Shown piece by piece: positions 9,380-19,700 of a stretch of 64,000 nucleotides of DNA. The stretch covers positions 2,480,001-2,544,000 of the forward strand of contig CP185379.1 of NCBI GenBank assembly GCA_049177215.1. Reading direction: 5' to 3'. The stretch is from Pollutiaquabacter aromativorans (GTDB lineage Bacteria > Bacteroidota > Bacteroidia > AKYH767-A > 2013-40CM-41-45). The notes beneath the pieces were generated by a model, which did not search any database, was not told where the DNA came from, and saw only the letters and a program-made list of their open reading frames with translations. The first letter of the stretch is position 1, and every line of letters begins with the position of its first letter. The position numbers and the translations under genes are program-made.

Positions 9380-10273
9380 ATGAAAAAAGCCCTATTGCTT
9401 TTCCTGCTTTCGGTCACGCTCCTGCCGCTTGCGTCTGAGGCGCAACGGTGGAAGCGTCAGCGCTACGAATTCAGCTTCGGGGCAGGAGCCAGCAACTTTT
9501 TAGGTGAATTGGGCGGCGCCAATCAGATCGGCACCAACTACTTCAAAGACCTCGAATGGTCTCAGACCCGTTTCGCCGTCGCGATCGGCCTTCGTTACAA
9601 GCTATCCAATTATTTCGCACTCAAGAGCCACCTGACCTACGGTCGCGTTGCCGGGGATGACAAACTGACCACGGAATACTTCCGGAACTACCGGAACCTG
9701 AATTTCTTCTCGGACATCTATGAGTTCAATGTCAACTTCGAAGGCGCTTTCCAGCAGGAACAGGTAGGTCACCGCTACCGCCTCCGCAAGGTTCGCGGTC
9801 TCAAAGGCTATGAACTTTACACCTACGGCTTCGTCGGCGTCGGCGTCTTCTACTTTGATCCGCGTACCGATTACCTCGGTTCTGTCGTGCGCCTCCAGCC
9901 TCTGGGAACCGAAGGACAGGGCCTGATCGCTTCCCGTACCAAGTATTCGCTCATCGGAATCTGCATTCCGGTGGGTATCGGATTCAAATACACGATTGAC
10001 CGCTACTGGGGCGTCGGCCTTGAAATAGGACTGCGGAAGACCTTCACCGACTACATTGACGACGTCAGTACAACCTACTTCGACTTTGCCAATTACCCGG
10101 ATGCGAACGATCTGGCAGCCGTACTGGCTGACCGTTCCAATAAAAGCGACCCGAAAGTCACCACAGCGGGCCAGCAACGCGGAGATCCCCGCGATAAGGA
10201 TTCTTACATGTTCGGGATCTTCAGCCTGAACTATAAGCTCCGCACCGGCAGGAATAACCTGCCCCGGTTCTGA
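9380..10273 (+). CDS. DUF6089 outer membrane beta-barrel protein (first of a tandem pair)
   Basis: The 297-residue product starts MKKALLLFLLSVTLLPLASEAQ, a clear signal peptide, and continues as a beta-rich protein with the DUF6089 features FGAGASNFLGELGG near the N-terminus and LQPLGTEGQGL plus ARKTFTDYIDDVSTTY-like blocks. DUF6089 proteins are predicted outer-membrane barrels of Bacteroidota and have no known function. It is a paralogue of the next gene, with which it shares the GTEGQG, KTFTDY-DDVST and LADRS blocks in the same order. Its start follows the -7 element at 9354. Confidence 0.75.
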   Translation: MKKALLLFLLSVTLLPLASEAQRWKRQRYEFSFGAGASNFLGELGGANQIGTNYFKDLEWSQTRFAVAIGLRYKLSNYFALKSHLTYGRVAGDDKLTTEYFRNYRNLNFFSDIYEFNVNFEGAFQQEQVGHRYRLRKVRGLKGYELYTYGFVGVGVFYFDPRTDYLGSVVRLQPLGTEGQGLIASRTKYSLIGICIPVGIGFKYTIDRYWGVGLEIGLRKTFTDYIDDVSTTYFDFANYPDANDLAAVLADRSNKSDPKVTTAGQQRGDPRDKDSYMFGIFSLNYKLRTGRNNLPRF

Positions 10274-10317
10274 TCTTCAATTTCTCCCCGAATTTTCCGT
10301 TAACGGAGGCCTTGGGC

Positions 10318-11175
10318 ATGCTTCAGAAAAAAAGCATACTGATTATCGTTGTTTCCGTCCTGTTGTCAGGGTCACCAGCCCGTGCGCAATATGACGAGAT
10401 GGGAATCGTCATTGGCGGATCCAACTACAAGGGTGAACTTTCCAACCACCTCTTCAATACCGACTTCCTGCATTTCGCTGCCGGGGGCTTTTTCCGTCAC
10501 AACTGGGATCGTCACTGGGCCTGGAAACTGGCCATCAACTACGGTAAAGTATCCGGCGATGACGCGAAGTCGAACGACGGATTTCAACTCGACCGTAACC
10601 TGTCTTTCCATTCTACCATTCTTGAGGTAAGTCCTCAGATCGAGTTCAATTTTTTTCCTTACGAAACCGGCAGCTATCAGTATCCGGTAACGCCCTATGT
10701 ATTCACGGGCTTTTCCGTTTTCAAGTTCAACCCGAAAGCGGACTTTGGCGACGAGACCGTTGAACTGCAGCCGCTCGGCACCGAAGGACAAGGCTTCGAC
10801 GGAAAGAAAAAATATCGTCGCTTCAGTTTCGCCCTCCCGATCGGCGGCGGTATCAAGATTTCGGCCGGGAAGATCGGCATCGGAATTGAGGTCGGTGCCC
10901 GAAAGACCTTCACCGATTACCTCGACGATGTCAGTACCGTTTATCCCGATCCGGTAGCGCTGCGCAGTAATAACGGCAACCTCGCGGTCGCACTTTCCGA
11001 CCGTTCATTCTCTTCCCGCGATACCTTGATGGTCCTGACCGGTATCAAAGGGAAGCAACGGGGAAATTCGTTCGACAAAGACTGGTACCTGTTCGGCGGC
11101 ATTACCCTTTATTTTCGCGTCGGTAGCATTCTGCGCGACATCTGTGAACCGTTCAAACGGCGTCGGTATTTCTGA
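10318..11175 (+). CDS. DUF6089 outer membrane beta-barrel protein (second of a tandem pair)
   Basis: The 285-residue paralogue of the preceding gene has a signal peptide (MLQKKSILIIVVSVLLSGSP, then ARAQ) and the blocks IGGSNYKGELS, LQPLGTEGQGF, ARKTFTDYLDDVSTVY and ALSDRS. An unusually good Shine-Dalgarno for this genome, GGAGG at 10305-10309, stands eight bases before the ATG at 10318; an alternative TTG at 10312 is too close to it. The tandem arrangement suggests a duplication followed by divergence. Confidence 0.75.
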   Translation: MLQKKSILIIVVSVLLSGSPARAQYDEMGIVIGGSNYKGELSNHLFNTDFLHFAAGGFFRHNWDRHWAWKLAINYGKVSGDDAKSNDGFQLDRNLSFHSTILEVSPQIEFNFFPYETGSYQYPVTPYVFTGFSVFKFNPKADFGDETVELQPLGTEGQGFDGKKKYRRFSFALPIGGGIKISAGKIGIGIEVGARKTFTDYLDDVSTVYPDPVALRSNNGNLAVALSDRSFSSRDTLMVLTGIKGKQRGNSFDKDWYLFGGITLYFRVGSILRDICEPFKRRRYF

Positions 11176-11312
11176 TCCGAAAGTTTAATAGTTTTTAGCT
11201 TTTTTATATTGTCATTTGCGTGAAGTTGGCGCATTTTGAATGTTCATTTACACAAATTCAACCAAGTTCCTTCATTCCCTTTTAGTAAATTGCGCCTCCT
11301 TTTCACGGAGGA

Positions 11313-12053
11313 ATGAGCCTAAAAGACAAAATAATTCCGGAAAAATTGCCGTTGCATGTGGCTGTCATCATGGACGGCAATGGACGTTGGGCGCAACGGC
11401 AGGGCCAGCTGCGAGTATTCGGCCATCAGCACGGGGTAAAGGCCGTGCGGGACACGACCGAAGCCGCCGCTGAACTGGGCATCAAATTCCTCACCTTATA
11501 CGCCTTCTCCACGGAAAACTGGAACCGCCCCAAGGAAGAAGTCGACGCCTTGATGGAATTGCTCATCCACACGATCCACCAGGAAAAGGAAACCCTGAAC
11601 AAGAACAAGATCCGTTTGCAAGCGATCGGTGATATGGACGCGCTCCCGCCGAAATGCCGGGAGGAATTGAACGCCGCCATACGCGACACCGCCACGAATG
11701 ATCGCATGACGCTGATCCTCGCCCTGAGTTATTCCTCCAAGTGGGAATTGAGCCGCGCCATGCGTTTGATAGCCGAAGATGTGAAAGCAGGCCGTCTGGA
11801 TCCCGCATCCATCAGCGAAGAACACATCGCCGATCGGTTGTGCACCCGGGATTTCCCGGACCCGGAACTTCTGATCCGAACCAGCGGAGAACATCGGATC
11901 AGCAACTTCCTTTTGTGGCAGATCGCCTATGCCGAATTCTACTTTACCGATAAACTCTGGCCGGAATTCGGCAAAGAAGACTTCTATGCCGCTATTGCCG
12001 ACTACCAATCCCGCGAACGACGATTCGGTCTCGTCAGCGAGCAACTCAAATAA
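11313..12053 (+). CDS. uppS: Isoprenyl transferase (undecaprenyl diphosphate synthase)
   Basis: UppS adds isopentenyl units in cis to farnesyl diphosphate, making the C55 lipid carrier for peptidoglycan and surface polysaccharides. The 246-residue protein has the catalytic block IMDGNGRWAQRQG with Asp21, the TLYAFSTENWNRP segment, and the C-terminal RTSGEHRISNFLLWQIAYAE block. A GGAGG sequence just before the ATG supports the start. The stop is three bases before the bamA start, and the gene order uppS-bamA-skp-skp is conserved in Bacteroidota. Confidence 0.95.
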   Translation: MSLKDKIIPEKLPLHVAVIMDGNGRWAQRQGQLRVFGHQHGVKAVRDTTEAAAELGIKFLTLYAFSTENWNRPKEEVDALMELLIHTIHQEKETLNKNKIRLQAIGDMDALPPKCREELNAAIRDTATNDRMTLILALSYSSKWELSRAMRLIAEDVKAGRLDPASISEEHIADRLCTRDFPDPELLIRTSGEHRISNFLLWQIAYAEFYFTDKLWPEFGKEDFYAAIADYQSRERRFGLVSEQLK

Positions 12054-12056
12054 CCT

Positions 12057-14552
12057 GTGATCAAGCGACTGCTTTTCTTTTTCGCCGTATTGCTTAGCAC
12101 CCCGGCGCTGGCACAAATCCAGATAGGCGGCGATTCCCTTTCCGTCGACTATGGCCGGCCCAAAGACTTCGAAATCGGAGGCGTTACGGTAAGCGGAACC
12201 CAGTTCCTGGACCCTGGCGTACTGATCAACATCTCGGGCCTGACCATCGGTGATACCATCGCCGTGCCCGGTGACGATATTTCAAATGCCATCCGCAACC
12301 TCTGGAAGCAGGGCCTCTTCTCCGATATTAAAGTAATCGCTACCCGCATCCAGGGAAGCACCATTTTCCTGGAACTCCGCCTCACGGAACGCCCGCGCCT
12401 GTCGAAGTTCACCTTCAAGGGTGTCAGCAAGTCGGAAGCCGACAAGATCCGGGAAAGCATCAAGCTGGAGCGCGACAAGGTCATCACCGAAAACGTACTC
12501 AACAATACCCGCAACTCCGTGCGAGCGTTCTTCATTGAGAAAGGATATCTCGATACGAAGGTCGACATCCGTGAGATCCGCGACAGCAGTTATGCCAACC
12601 GCGAGATCCTGGAGATCATCGTGGACAAGCAGGAGCGCATCAAAGTCGGACGCATCAACTTCATCGGCAACAATTCGCTGCCGGCTTCGAAACTGCGTCG
12701 GGCCATGAAGGATACCAAAGAGAAGCGCTGGTACAAAGTCTTCACCTCTTCGAAATACCTCGAAGACAAATACGCCGACGACAAGGTGAAAGTCGTTGCC
12801 AAATACAACGAGATCGGTTACCGGGATGCCAAGGTCGTCCGGGATTCCACCTACCGCATCGACAAGAAGCGGATGGGCATCACCATCTGGGTCGACGAAG
12901 GCAACAAGTATTTCTTCCGGAACATCAACTGGGTCGGGAACACCAAGCACACCTCCCAGGAACTCTCGAACATTCTCGGCATCAAACGTGGCGATGTCTA
13001 CGACCAATCAGTCCTCGACGAGCGACTGTACATGAACCAGAACGGCCGCGACGTCAGTTCGCTCTATATGGACGACGGATACCTGTTCTTCCAGGTGACA
13101 CCGGTCGAAGTGGCGGTGGAAAGCGACTCCATCGACCTGGAGATGCGCGTTTACGAAGGCCGTCAGGCCCGCATCAACCGCGTAACGGTGAGCGGCAATT
13201 CAAAGACCAACGACCGTGTGATCCTGCGGGAGATCCGCACCAAACCGGGCCAGTTGTTCAGCCGCTCCGATATCATCCGCACCCAGCGGGAACTTGCGCA
13301 GCTCGGTTATTTCGACCAGGAAAAGCTGGGAGTAAACCCGAAGCCCAACCCAACCGACGGCACGGTCGATATCGACTATACGGTGGAAGAACGGCCGTCC
13401 GACCAGCTCGAACTTTCCGGCGGTTACGGCGCGAACCAACTGGTCGGTACACTCGGTATTTCGTTTAACAACTTCTCGGCCCGGAACTTTTTCAAGAAAG
13501 GCGCCTGGCACCCGCTTCCATCGGGCGACGGTCAGCGACTGAGCCTGCGTGCGCAGACCAACGGTAAGTTCTTCCAGAGCTACAACGCTTCCTTTACCGA
13601 ACCCTGGCTGGGTGGCAAGAAGCCGAACAGTTTCTCGGTAACAGCCTTCCACTCCATTCAGTCGAACGGCAGGACGAAAGAGGATCCACTGCGCTCCTCG
13701 ATCAAGATCACCGGTCTGTCGGTCGGACTGGGCAAACGGCTGCGCAAACCCGACGATTACTTCACGATCTACAACGAAGTCAATTACCAGTACTACGAAC
13801 TGCAGAACTACGGATCGACCTTCCTTTTCAGCGACGGTACGGCCAACAACCTGAACTTCCGCGAAACGATCTCCCGCAATTCGGTCGACGCGCCGATCTA
13901 TCCGCGCAGCGGCTCCAACATTTCGCTCTCGCTGCAATTCACGCCTCCTTACTCGCTGTTGAATAACGTCAACTATAAGACGGCGACCGACCAGGAGAAG
14001 TACAAATTCATCGAGTACCACAAGTGGAAGTTCACGTCTCAGTGGTACACCCGCCTTGCCGGCAACCTGGTGTTGCATGCCCGCATCCAGTACGGCTTCC
14101 TGGGTCTCTACAATCGCAATCTCGGCGCTTCCCCGTTTGAACGCTTCTTCCTCGGCGGCGACGGACTTTCCGGCTTCGCGCTCGACGGACGCGAGATCAT
14201 CGCGCTGCGTGGCTACCAGAACAACTCGCTTACCCCGATCGACGCCGGTACCGGTCGCCAGGTGGGTGGCACAATCTTTGACAAATACACGCTCGAAATG
14301 CGTTATCCGCTCTCGCTGAATCCTTCCGCCACCATTTTCGCGCTGGCGTTCGCCGAGGGCGGTAATTCCTGGCTTCGTTTCCGCGAATTCAATCCGTTCG
14401 AAGCACGCAGGTCACTCGGTGCCGGTATCCGCATCTTCCTGCCGGTCTTCGGCCTGCTTGGTCTCGACTGGGGCTACGGATTCGACAAACTCCCGGATGC
14501 TCCTGACGCCAACGGCCCGCAATTCCACTTCTCCCTCGGACAACAGTTCTGA
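12057..14552 (+). CDS. bamA: Outer membrane protein assembly factor BamA
   Basis: BamA is the barrel core of the machine that folds outer membrane proteins. The 831-residue product has a signal peptide (MIKRLLFFFAVLLSTPALAQ), a run of POTRA domains to about residue 450 (for example FEIGGVTVSGTQFLDPGVLI, FTFKGVSKSEADKI, INRVTVSGNSKTNDRVILRE) and a C-terminal Omp85 barrel with REIIALRGYQNN near 720 and a terminal Phe (FSLGQQF). It starts with GTG, three bases after uppS, and is followed by two Skp-like chaperone genes that act in the same pathway. Confidence 0.95.
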   Translation: MIKRLLFFFAVLLSTPALAQIQIGGDSLSVDYGRPKDFEIGGVTVSGTQFLDPGVLINISGLTIGDTIAVPGDDISNAIRNLWKQGLFSDIKVIATRIQGSTIFLELRLTERPRLSKFTFKGVSKSEADKIRESIKLERDKVITENVLNNTRNSVRAFFIEKGYLDTKVDIREIRDSSYANREILEIIVDKQERIKVGRINFIGNNSLPASKLRRAMKDTKEKRWYKVFTSSKYLEDKYADDKVKVVAKYNEIGYRDAKVVRDSTYRIDKKRMGITIWVDEGNKYFFRNINWVGNTKHTSQELSNILGIKRGDVYDQSVLDERLYMNQNGRDVSSLYMDDGYLFFQVTPVEVAVESDSIDLEMRVYEGRQARINRVTVSGNSKTNDRVILREIRTKPGQLFSRSDIIRTQRELAQLGYFDQEKLGVNPKPNPTDGTVDIDYTVEERPSDQLELSGGYGANQLVGTLGISFNNFSARNFFKKGAWHPLPSGDGQRLSLRAQTNGKFFQSYNASFTEPWLGGKKPNSFSVTAFHSIQSNGRTKEDPLRSSIKITGLSVGLGKRLRKPDDYFTIYNEVNYQYYELQNYGSTFLFSDGTANNLNFRETISRNSVDAPIYPRSGSNISLSLQFTPPYSLLNNVNYKTATDQEKYKFIEYHKWKFTSQWYTRLAGNLVLHARIQYGFLGLYNRNLGASPFERFFLGGDGLSGFALDGREIIALRGYQNNSLTPIDAGTGRQVGGTIFDKYTLEMRYPLSLNPSATIFALAFAEGGNSWLRFREFNPFEARRSLGAGIRIFLPVFGLLGLDWGYGFDKLPDAPDANGPQFHFSLGQQF

Positions 14553-14599
14553 TTACATTCCTACATTTGCAACCCTTCAAAACAGAAAGGAGCGAACCC

Positions 14600-15235
14600 A
14601 TGGTCGCAGTACAAATGAAAAACCTCCTCCGTTCCATTTTCATCGCCGCAGGATTCCTGTTCGTAACGACAGCAGCCTCTGCACAGAAATGGGCCTATGT
14701 CAACACGCAGTATATCCTGGAGAACATCCCGGAATACAAGCAGGCGCAGCAACAGCTCGACAACCTGAGCGTTCAATGGCAGAAAGAGATCGAAGACAAG
14801 TACGCGATCATCGACAAGCTTTACAAAGCCTACCAGGCTGAGCAGGTATTGCTGACGGAAGAGATGAAAAAGCGCCGCCAGGACGAGATCATGCAAAAGG
14901 AGAAAGATGTAAAAGACCTCCAGAAGCAGCGTTTCGGTTTCGAAGGCGATCTCTTCAAGAAGAAGCAGGAACTCGTGAAACCCATCCAGGACAAGATCTA
15001 CAACGCCATCAAGAAACTGGCAACGGACCAGAGCATCATGGCGATCTTCGACAAATCGGGCGACCTGACCATCCTCTACGCCAACGCCAAATACGACAAG
15101 AGCGACGATGTCCTGCTCGCGCTCGGTTATAAGCCCGCCAAGAAAGACGCGGCCGGCAGCGGCAAATCGGGCAGCGGCGCTCCTTCTTCCGGCGGCGACA
15201 AGGCGCCGGCTATGGAACAAGAACCCAAGAAATAA
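14600..15235 (+). CDS. Periplasmic OmpH/Skp-family chaperone (first copy)
   Basis: The 211-residue protein has a signal peptide (to about residue 29, ending ASAQ), a mature N-terminus KWAYVNTQYILENIPEYKQA typical of OmpH/Skp, a long charged helical hairpin, and a closing AIFDKSGDLTILYANAKYDKSDDVLLALGYK domain half. A low-complexity Gly/Ser/Ala/Lys tail of about 30 residues follows. Skp trimers hold unfolded outer membrane proteins in the periplasm. AAAGGAG at 14585-14591 precedes the ATG at 14600; a start at 14567 would place this ribosome site inside the gene. Confidence 0.9.
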   Translation: MVAVQMKNLLRSIFIAAGFLFVTTAASAQKWAYVNTQYILENIPEYKQAQQQLDNLSVQWQKEIEDKYAIIDKLYKAYQAEQVLLTEEMKKRRQDEIMQKEKDVKDLQKQRFGFEGDLFKKKQELVKPIQDKIYNAIKKLATDQSIMAIFDKSGDLTILYANAKYDKSDDVLLALGYKPAKKDAAGSGKSGSGAPSSGGDKAPAMEQEPKK

Positions 15236-15259
15236 TCCATTCTAAACCACACCTGAACA

Positions 15260-15766
15260 ATGAAACGTATTCTCTTCCTGGCCTTCGTGCTGACTGCCTT
15301 TGTGCTGAATGTCCACGCCCAGGGTCCTAAACTCGGCCACATCAATTCCGCCGAACTCATCCAGATGATGCCGCAGACCAAGCAGGCCGACAGTACCCTG
15401 CGTCGTTTCGCAGAATCGCTCGACGGCCAGATGAAAACCATGACCGCCGAGTACCAGGGCAAGCTCCAGACGTACCAGTCGAAAGTGGACTCCATGCCGG
15501 AAGCCATCCGCACCACGAAGCAACAGGAACTCCAGGATCTCGGAACCCGCATTCAGGATTTCCAGCAAAGCGCGCAGGAATCCATCCAGAAGAAGAAAGA
15601 AGAGCTCTACAGCCCGATCCTGCAGAAAGCTGAAGATGCCATCAAGGAAGTCGCTAAAGAGAAAGCCTACAGCTATATTTTCGACACCAGCGTAGGCGCT
15701 GTTCTCTACTCCACCGATAGCGACGACATCTTACCGCTGGTGAAAGCCAGACTGGGTATCAAGTAA
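15260..15766 (+). CDS. Periplasmic OmpH/Skp-family chaperone (second copy)
   Basis: The 168-residue paralogue of the preceding chaperone has a signal peptide (MKRILFLAFVLTAFVLNVHA), the mature start KLGHINSAELIQMMPQTKQA, a helical arm region (about 45-125) and the closing YIFDTSVGAVLYSTDSDDILPLVKAR block. It lacks the low-complexity tail of its neighbour. Two tandem OmpH genes after bamA are usual in Bacteroidota. The gene ends at a strong terminator. Confidence 0.9.
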   Translation: MKRILFLAFVLTAFVLNVHAQGPKLGHINSAELIQMMPQTKQADSTLRRFAESLDGQMKTMTAEYQGKLQTYQSKVDSMPEAIRTTKQQELQDLGTRIQDFQQSAQESIQKKKEELYSPILQKAEDAIKEVAKEKAYSYIFDTSVGAVLYSTDSDDILPLVKARLGIK

Positions 15767-15782
15767 TCCGCAGCCTTCAAAC

Positions 15783-15817
15783 AAAAAAGCCATCCGCCTG
15801 AAACGGATGGCTTTTTT
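15783..15817 (+). terminator. Bidirectional Rho-independent terminator
   Basis: AAAAAAGCCATCCG (15783-15796) pairs perfectly with CGGATGGCTTTTTT (15804-15817) around a seven-base loop. A-run and T-run flanks let it serve both the Skp operon and the convergent exonuclease III gene. Confidence 0.9.
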
Positions 15818-15820
15818 ATT

Positions 15821-16588
15821 TCACTTCAGCGATGTCTCCAACAACACCGGGCAGTGATCGCTGTGCACAGCCTGCTGCAGGTGGACGCAGCGCTTCAGAC
15901 TGGAGGCCAGCGGATCGGTAACGAACTGGTAGTCGAGCCGCCAGCCTTTGTTCTTTGACCGCGAGCCCGCACGAAAACTCCACCAGGTATATTCATCCTT
16001 ACTATCTGAAAAATGCCGGAAGGAATCGATCCAACCTTTCCCGGTGAACCGGTCCATCCAGGCCCGTTCCTCGGGCAGGAAACCGGAAGAAGTGGCGTTG
16101 CGGACCGGGTCGTGGATGTCAATGGCCTTATGGCAGATATTGAAATCGCCACAAACGATCAGGTTCGGACGCTTCTTCCGCAGCTTAACCAGAAATCCGT
16201 CAAAGCGCTCCAGCCAGTCCATCTTGAACGACTGCCGCTCCTCGCCGGTTGTACCTGATGGCACATAGACGCTGAGTACGGACCAGTCGCCAAAATCGGC
16301 CCGGATAACGCGACCTTCCATATCCGAGGGATCATCCATACCGTACACGACGCGATCCGGCTCCTTACGGCTCAGGATCGCTACTCCGGAATAGCCTTTC
16401 TTCTCCGCCGGAAACCAATAGGCCCCATAGCCGATACGTTCCAGTGTACCGGACGGAAGCTGGTCCGGCATCATTTTGATCTCCTGTAAACACACGATAT
16501 CCGGCGCTACGGTTCCGATCCACTGGTCCCAACCCTTGCTGAGCGCGGAGCGCAAACCGTTTACGTTATATGTCAAGATACTGGCCAT
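15821..16588 (-). CDS. xth: Exodeoxyribonuclease III (AP endonuclease)
   Basis: The 255-residue enzyme belongs to the exonuclease III branch of the endonuclease/exonuclease/phosphatase superfamily and repairs abasic sites and 3' blocks in DNA. Visible motifs: TYNVNGLRSAL (catalytic Asn), IVCLQEIKM (metal-binding Glu), GDFNICHKAIDIHDP (Asp/Asn pair), WRLDYQFVT and the C-terminal SDHCPV with the catalytic Asp-His. The in-frame extension up to 16735 adds 49 residues without family character, so the ATG at 16588 (MASILTYNVNG) is taken as the start. Confidence 0.95.
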   Translation of the reverse strand: MASILTYNVNGLRSALSKGWDQWIGTVAPDIVCLQEIKMMPDQLPSGTLERIGYGAYWFPAEKKGYSGVAILSRKEPDRVVYGMDDPSDMEGRVIRADFGDWSVLSVYVPSGTTGEERQSFKMDWLERFDGFLVKLRKKRPNLIVCGDFNICHKAIDIHDPVRNATSSGFLPEERAWMDRFTGKGWIDSFRHFSDSKDEYTWWSFRAGSRSKNKGWRLDYQFVTDPLASSLKRCVHLQQAVHSDHCPVLLETSLK

Positions 16589-16723
16589 GGCACAAACATA
16601 CGGGCTGCGCACGAACCGATGAACAAAGCCTTCCTTACCTGTCGAATTTTCCGGGGTGATGCTGGAAAAACAAGGCTTCCGGTGTCCGCAGGCTCCCCCG
16701 GCAACCTGTACCTTTAAACGTTC

Positions 16724-19700
16724 ATGCGGCTGCAACGACTCCTGGTTCTTTTTCTCCTGACCGCAGGGCTGTTCCCGTTCCGGGGATGGGCCCAGCTGAG
16801 TTCATTGCGGGAGATGAGCATACCCGTCAGAGCGGACTCTGTCCAACTCGATACGCTCAGCATAGCACCCGGAACCTTTCAGCTCAGAACCGGATCAGGT
16901 GAAGCTGTCGATAGTTCAGCCTACCGCTTAGACTGGGTGCAGGGCCGTTTGTACTGGCTCCGCAATGCTCCGGCTTATAAGGCCTTAACCATCGACAGCG
17001 TCCGGGCGCGGTTCCGGGTATTCTCTTTTCTCTTCAACAATACGGTCCGGCACAAAGATCCGCAGCGTATCGCCAGGGGAACCGGAGGCGCGGTAAACCC
17101 GTTCGTTTACGAACCCGGCGCGCAGGAACCGATGTTCTTCCGGTCACAGGGACTGCAACGCAGCGGTACGATCTCACGCGGCATCACGTTCGGTAACAAT
17201 CAGGACGTATTCGTGAACTCCAGTCTCAACCTGCAACTTGGCGGTAAGCTGAACGACAATGTCGAGATCGTTGCGGCCATTACGGACGAGAACATTCCCA
17301 TCCAGCCCGAGGGAAATACCCAGCAGTTGCAGGAATTCGACCGGGTGTTCATCCAGTTGAACGACGAGCGCAACCGACTGATCGCGGGCGATTTCGAACT
17401 ACGAAGACCCGACAGTTATTTCCTGAACTTCTTCAAACGCAGTCAGGGTGGTTACTTCACCACCAATCAGCCCGTCGGGAAAGGTACCGACGGCAAACCG
17501 AACATCCTCCGCGCCGGCCTGAGCGCGGCCGTGGCCAAAGGCCGGTTCGCCCGGAACACCTTCACGGCACAGGAAGGAAACCAGGGCCCCTACCGTCTGG
17601 TCGGTAACAACGGAGAGACTTTCATCATTATCCTCGCCGGGACGGAAAAAGTGTACATCGACGGCGCGCTCATGCAGCGTGGAGCACAAAACGACTATGT
17701 GATCGATTACAATACCGCAGAACTGGCCTTCACCCCACGCCGACTGATCACCAATCAGTCGCGCATTGTGATCGAGTTCGAATATTCGGACCGCAACTAC
17801 GTGCGTTCGCTCTACTTCCTGAACACCGAATACGAAACGCGCAAGACCAAGGTCAAGCTCAACTTCTACTCGGAACAAGACAGCAAGAACCAGCCCTTGC
17901 TGCAGGACCTTGACAGCGCACAGCAGGCGACCATGGCTGCCGCCGGTGACAACATCCAATTGGCGTTTACACCAACTGCCGACAGCGTCGCGTTCGACGG
18001 CACCCGGGTACTGTATGCCAAACGGGATACGATCGTCGGGGCGGAGCAATTCAGTATCTATGTCTATTCCACCAACCCCGACAGCGCCTACTGGGCCGTG
18101 ACCTTTACGGAAACCGGCCCGAGGCAGGGAGATTATATCCTCGATGTCACGTCCGCCAATGGCCGCGTATTCCGATGGGTAGCACCGGTCAACGGCATCC
18201 CGCAGGGTAATTACATTCCCGAACGTTTGTTGGTCACGCCCAAACGTCTGCAAATCCTCACCATCGGTAACGACTGGCAACTGGATGCCCGCAACAGGAT
18301 CACGCTGGAAGGCGCTTTTTCCCGTAATGATATCAACCTGTTCTCCCGGCTCGACAAAGCGAACGACGACGGTTATGCAACCAGAATCACCTTCAACAAC
18401 CAGACACCGCTTTCCGCCGATACAGCCCGCGGCTGGCGACTGGACAACATGGTCAGCTACGAATACGTGGCACGCGACTTCAAGCCGCTCGACCGGTTCC
18501 GTCCGGTGGAATTTACACGTGACTGGAATACCGCTTCCGTCACGCAGCCGCAGGACGAGCACCTCGCCGGTTTGCAATCGACACTCGTCCGACCCGAATT
18601 CGGCAGCGTGGGCCTGCAGGTAAAGACGTTTCAACGGGGTAGTCAGTACAACGGCCTCCTGAACGGCATGAGCACCCGGATCAACTGGAAGAAGATCGTG
18701 ATCAACAGCGACGGCAGTCTGCTTTCCACCTCGGGCAGTGGACTGAACACGCGCTACCTCCGCCATATCGTCGATGTTTCCCGTGCATTCGGGCCGATCA
18801 TACTCGGCTTGCGGGAGTACGGAGAATACAACCGGTTCCGCAGCGACGCCGCCGATACGCTGTTGGCCTCCAGTTTCGGCTGGCAGGAGTGGCAGGGATC
18901 GCTTGGTTACGCCGATACCAGCCGCGGAAGAATTCAACTCAGCTACAAAAAACGCTACGACTTCGGTCCATTCGGCGATCTGCTGCGACAACTGACGGAA
19001 GCGGATGAAGCCAGTCTGCAGACGGAGTTCAGTCGTAATCCCAAACACACGCTGCGGACCACGACGACCTACCGAGAGTTGCGCATCTCCGATACGACGC
19101 GCACGACGCAGGAACCCGCCAAGACACTGCTGAATCGCATCGACCATAGCCTGACACTCTTCAAGAACATCCTCAACGCCACCACCTATTTCGAGATCGG
19201 TACAGGTCAGGAACGCCGGCAGGAGTTCTACTACCTTGAAGTACCGGCCGGGCAAGGCACGTATGCCTGGCTGGGCGACCTGAACGGAAACGGCGTAAAA
19301 GACCTGGATGAATTCGCCATCTCCAATTTTCCGGATCAGGCGAAGTATGTGCGCGTTTCCGTCAACACCAACGATTACATCACTGTTCGCAGCAACCAGT
19401 TTTCAGAGGTACTGAACATCAATCCCGCCGCGGCGCGCACCAACTATTCCGGTAAGCCGAGATTCATCGAACATTTTTCCAATCAGTTCCTCCTGCGTCT
19501 CGACAAGAGAACCCGCGGTGAAGAGTTGTTGTCTTCTTTGAATCCATTCTCCCGGCGCCTCGACGACAGCCTCCTGGTGACAATGAACTCCAGCTACCGG
19601 AACATGTTTTTCATCAACCGGAACGATCCGGTTTGGGGCATGGACTACACCTGGCAGCAGAATCGTAACAAGTCGTTCCTTTCGAACGGTTTCGAATCGC

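Noticed and set aside
11240..11473. A 77-codon frame overlapping the start of uppS
   Set aside because: It runs in another frame across the uppS ribosome-binding site and the conserved catalytic block.
17399..19255. A 618-codon minus-strand frame within the large outer membrane protein gene
   Set aside because: Antisense shadow; the plus-strand product has a signal peptide and regular beta-strand pattern over its full length.
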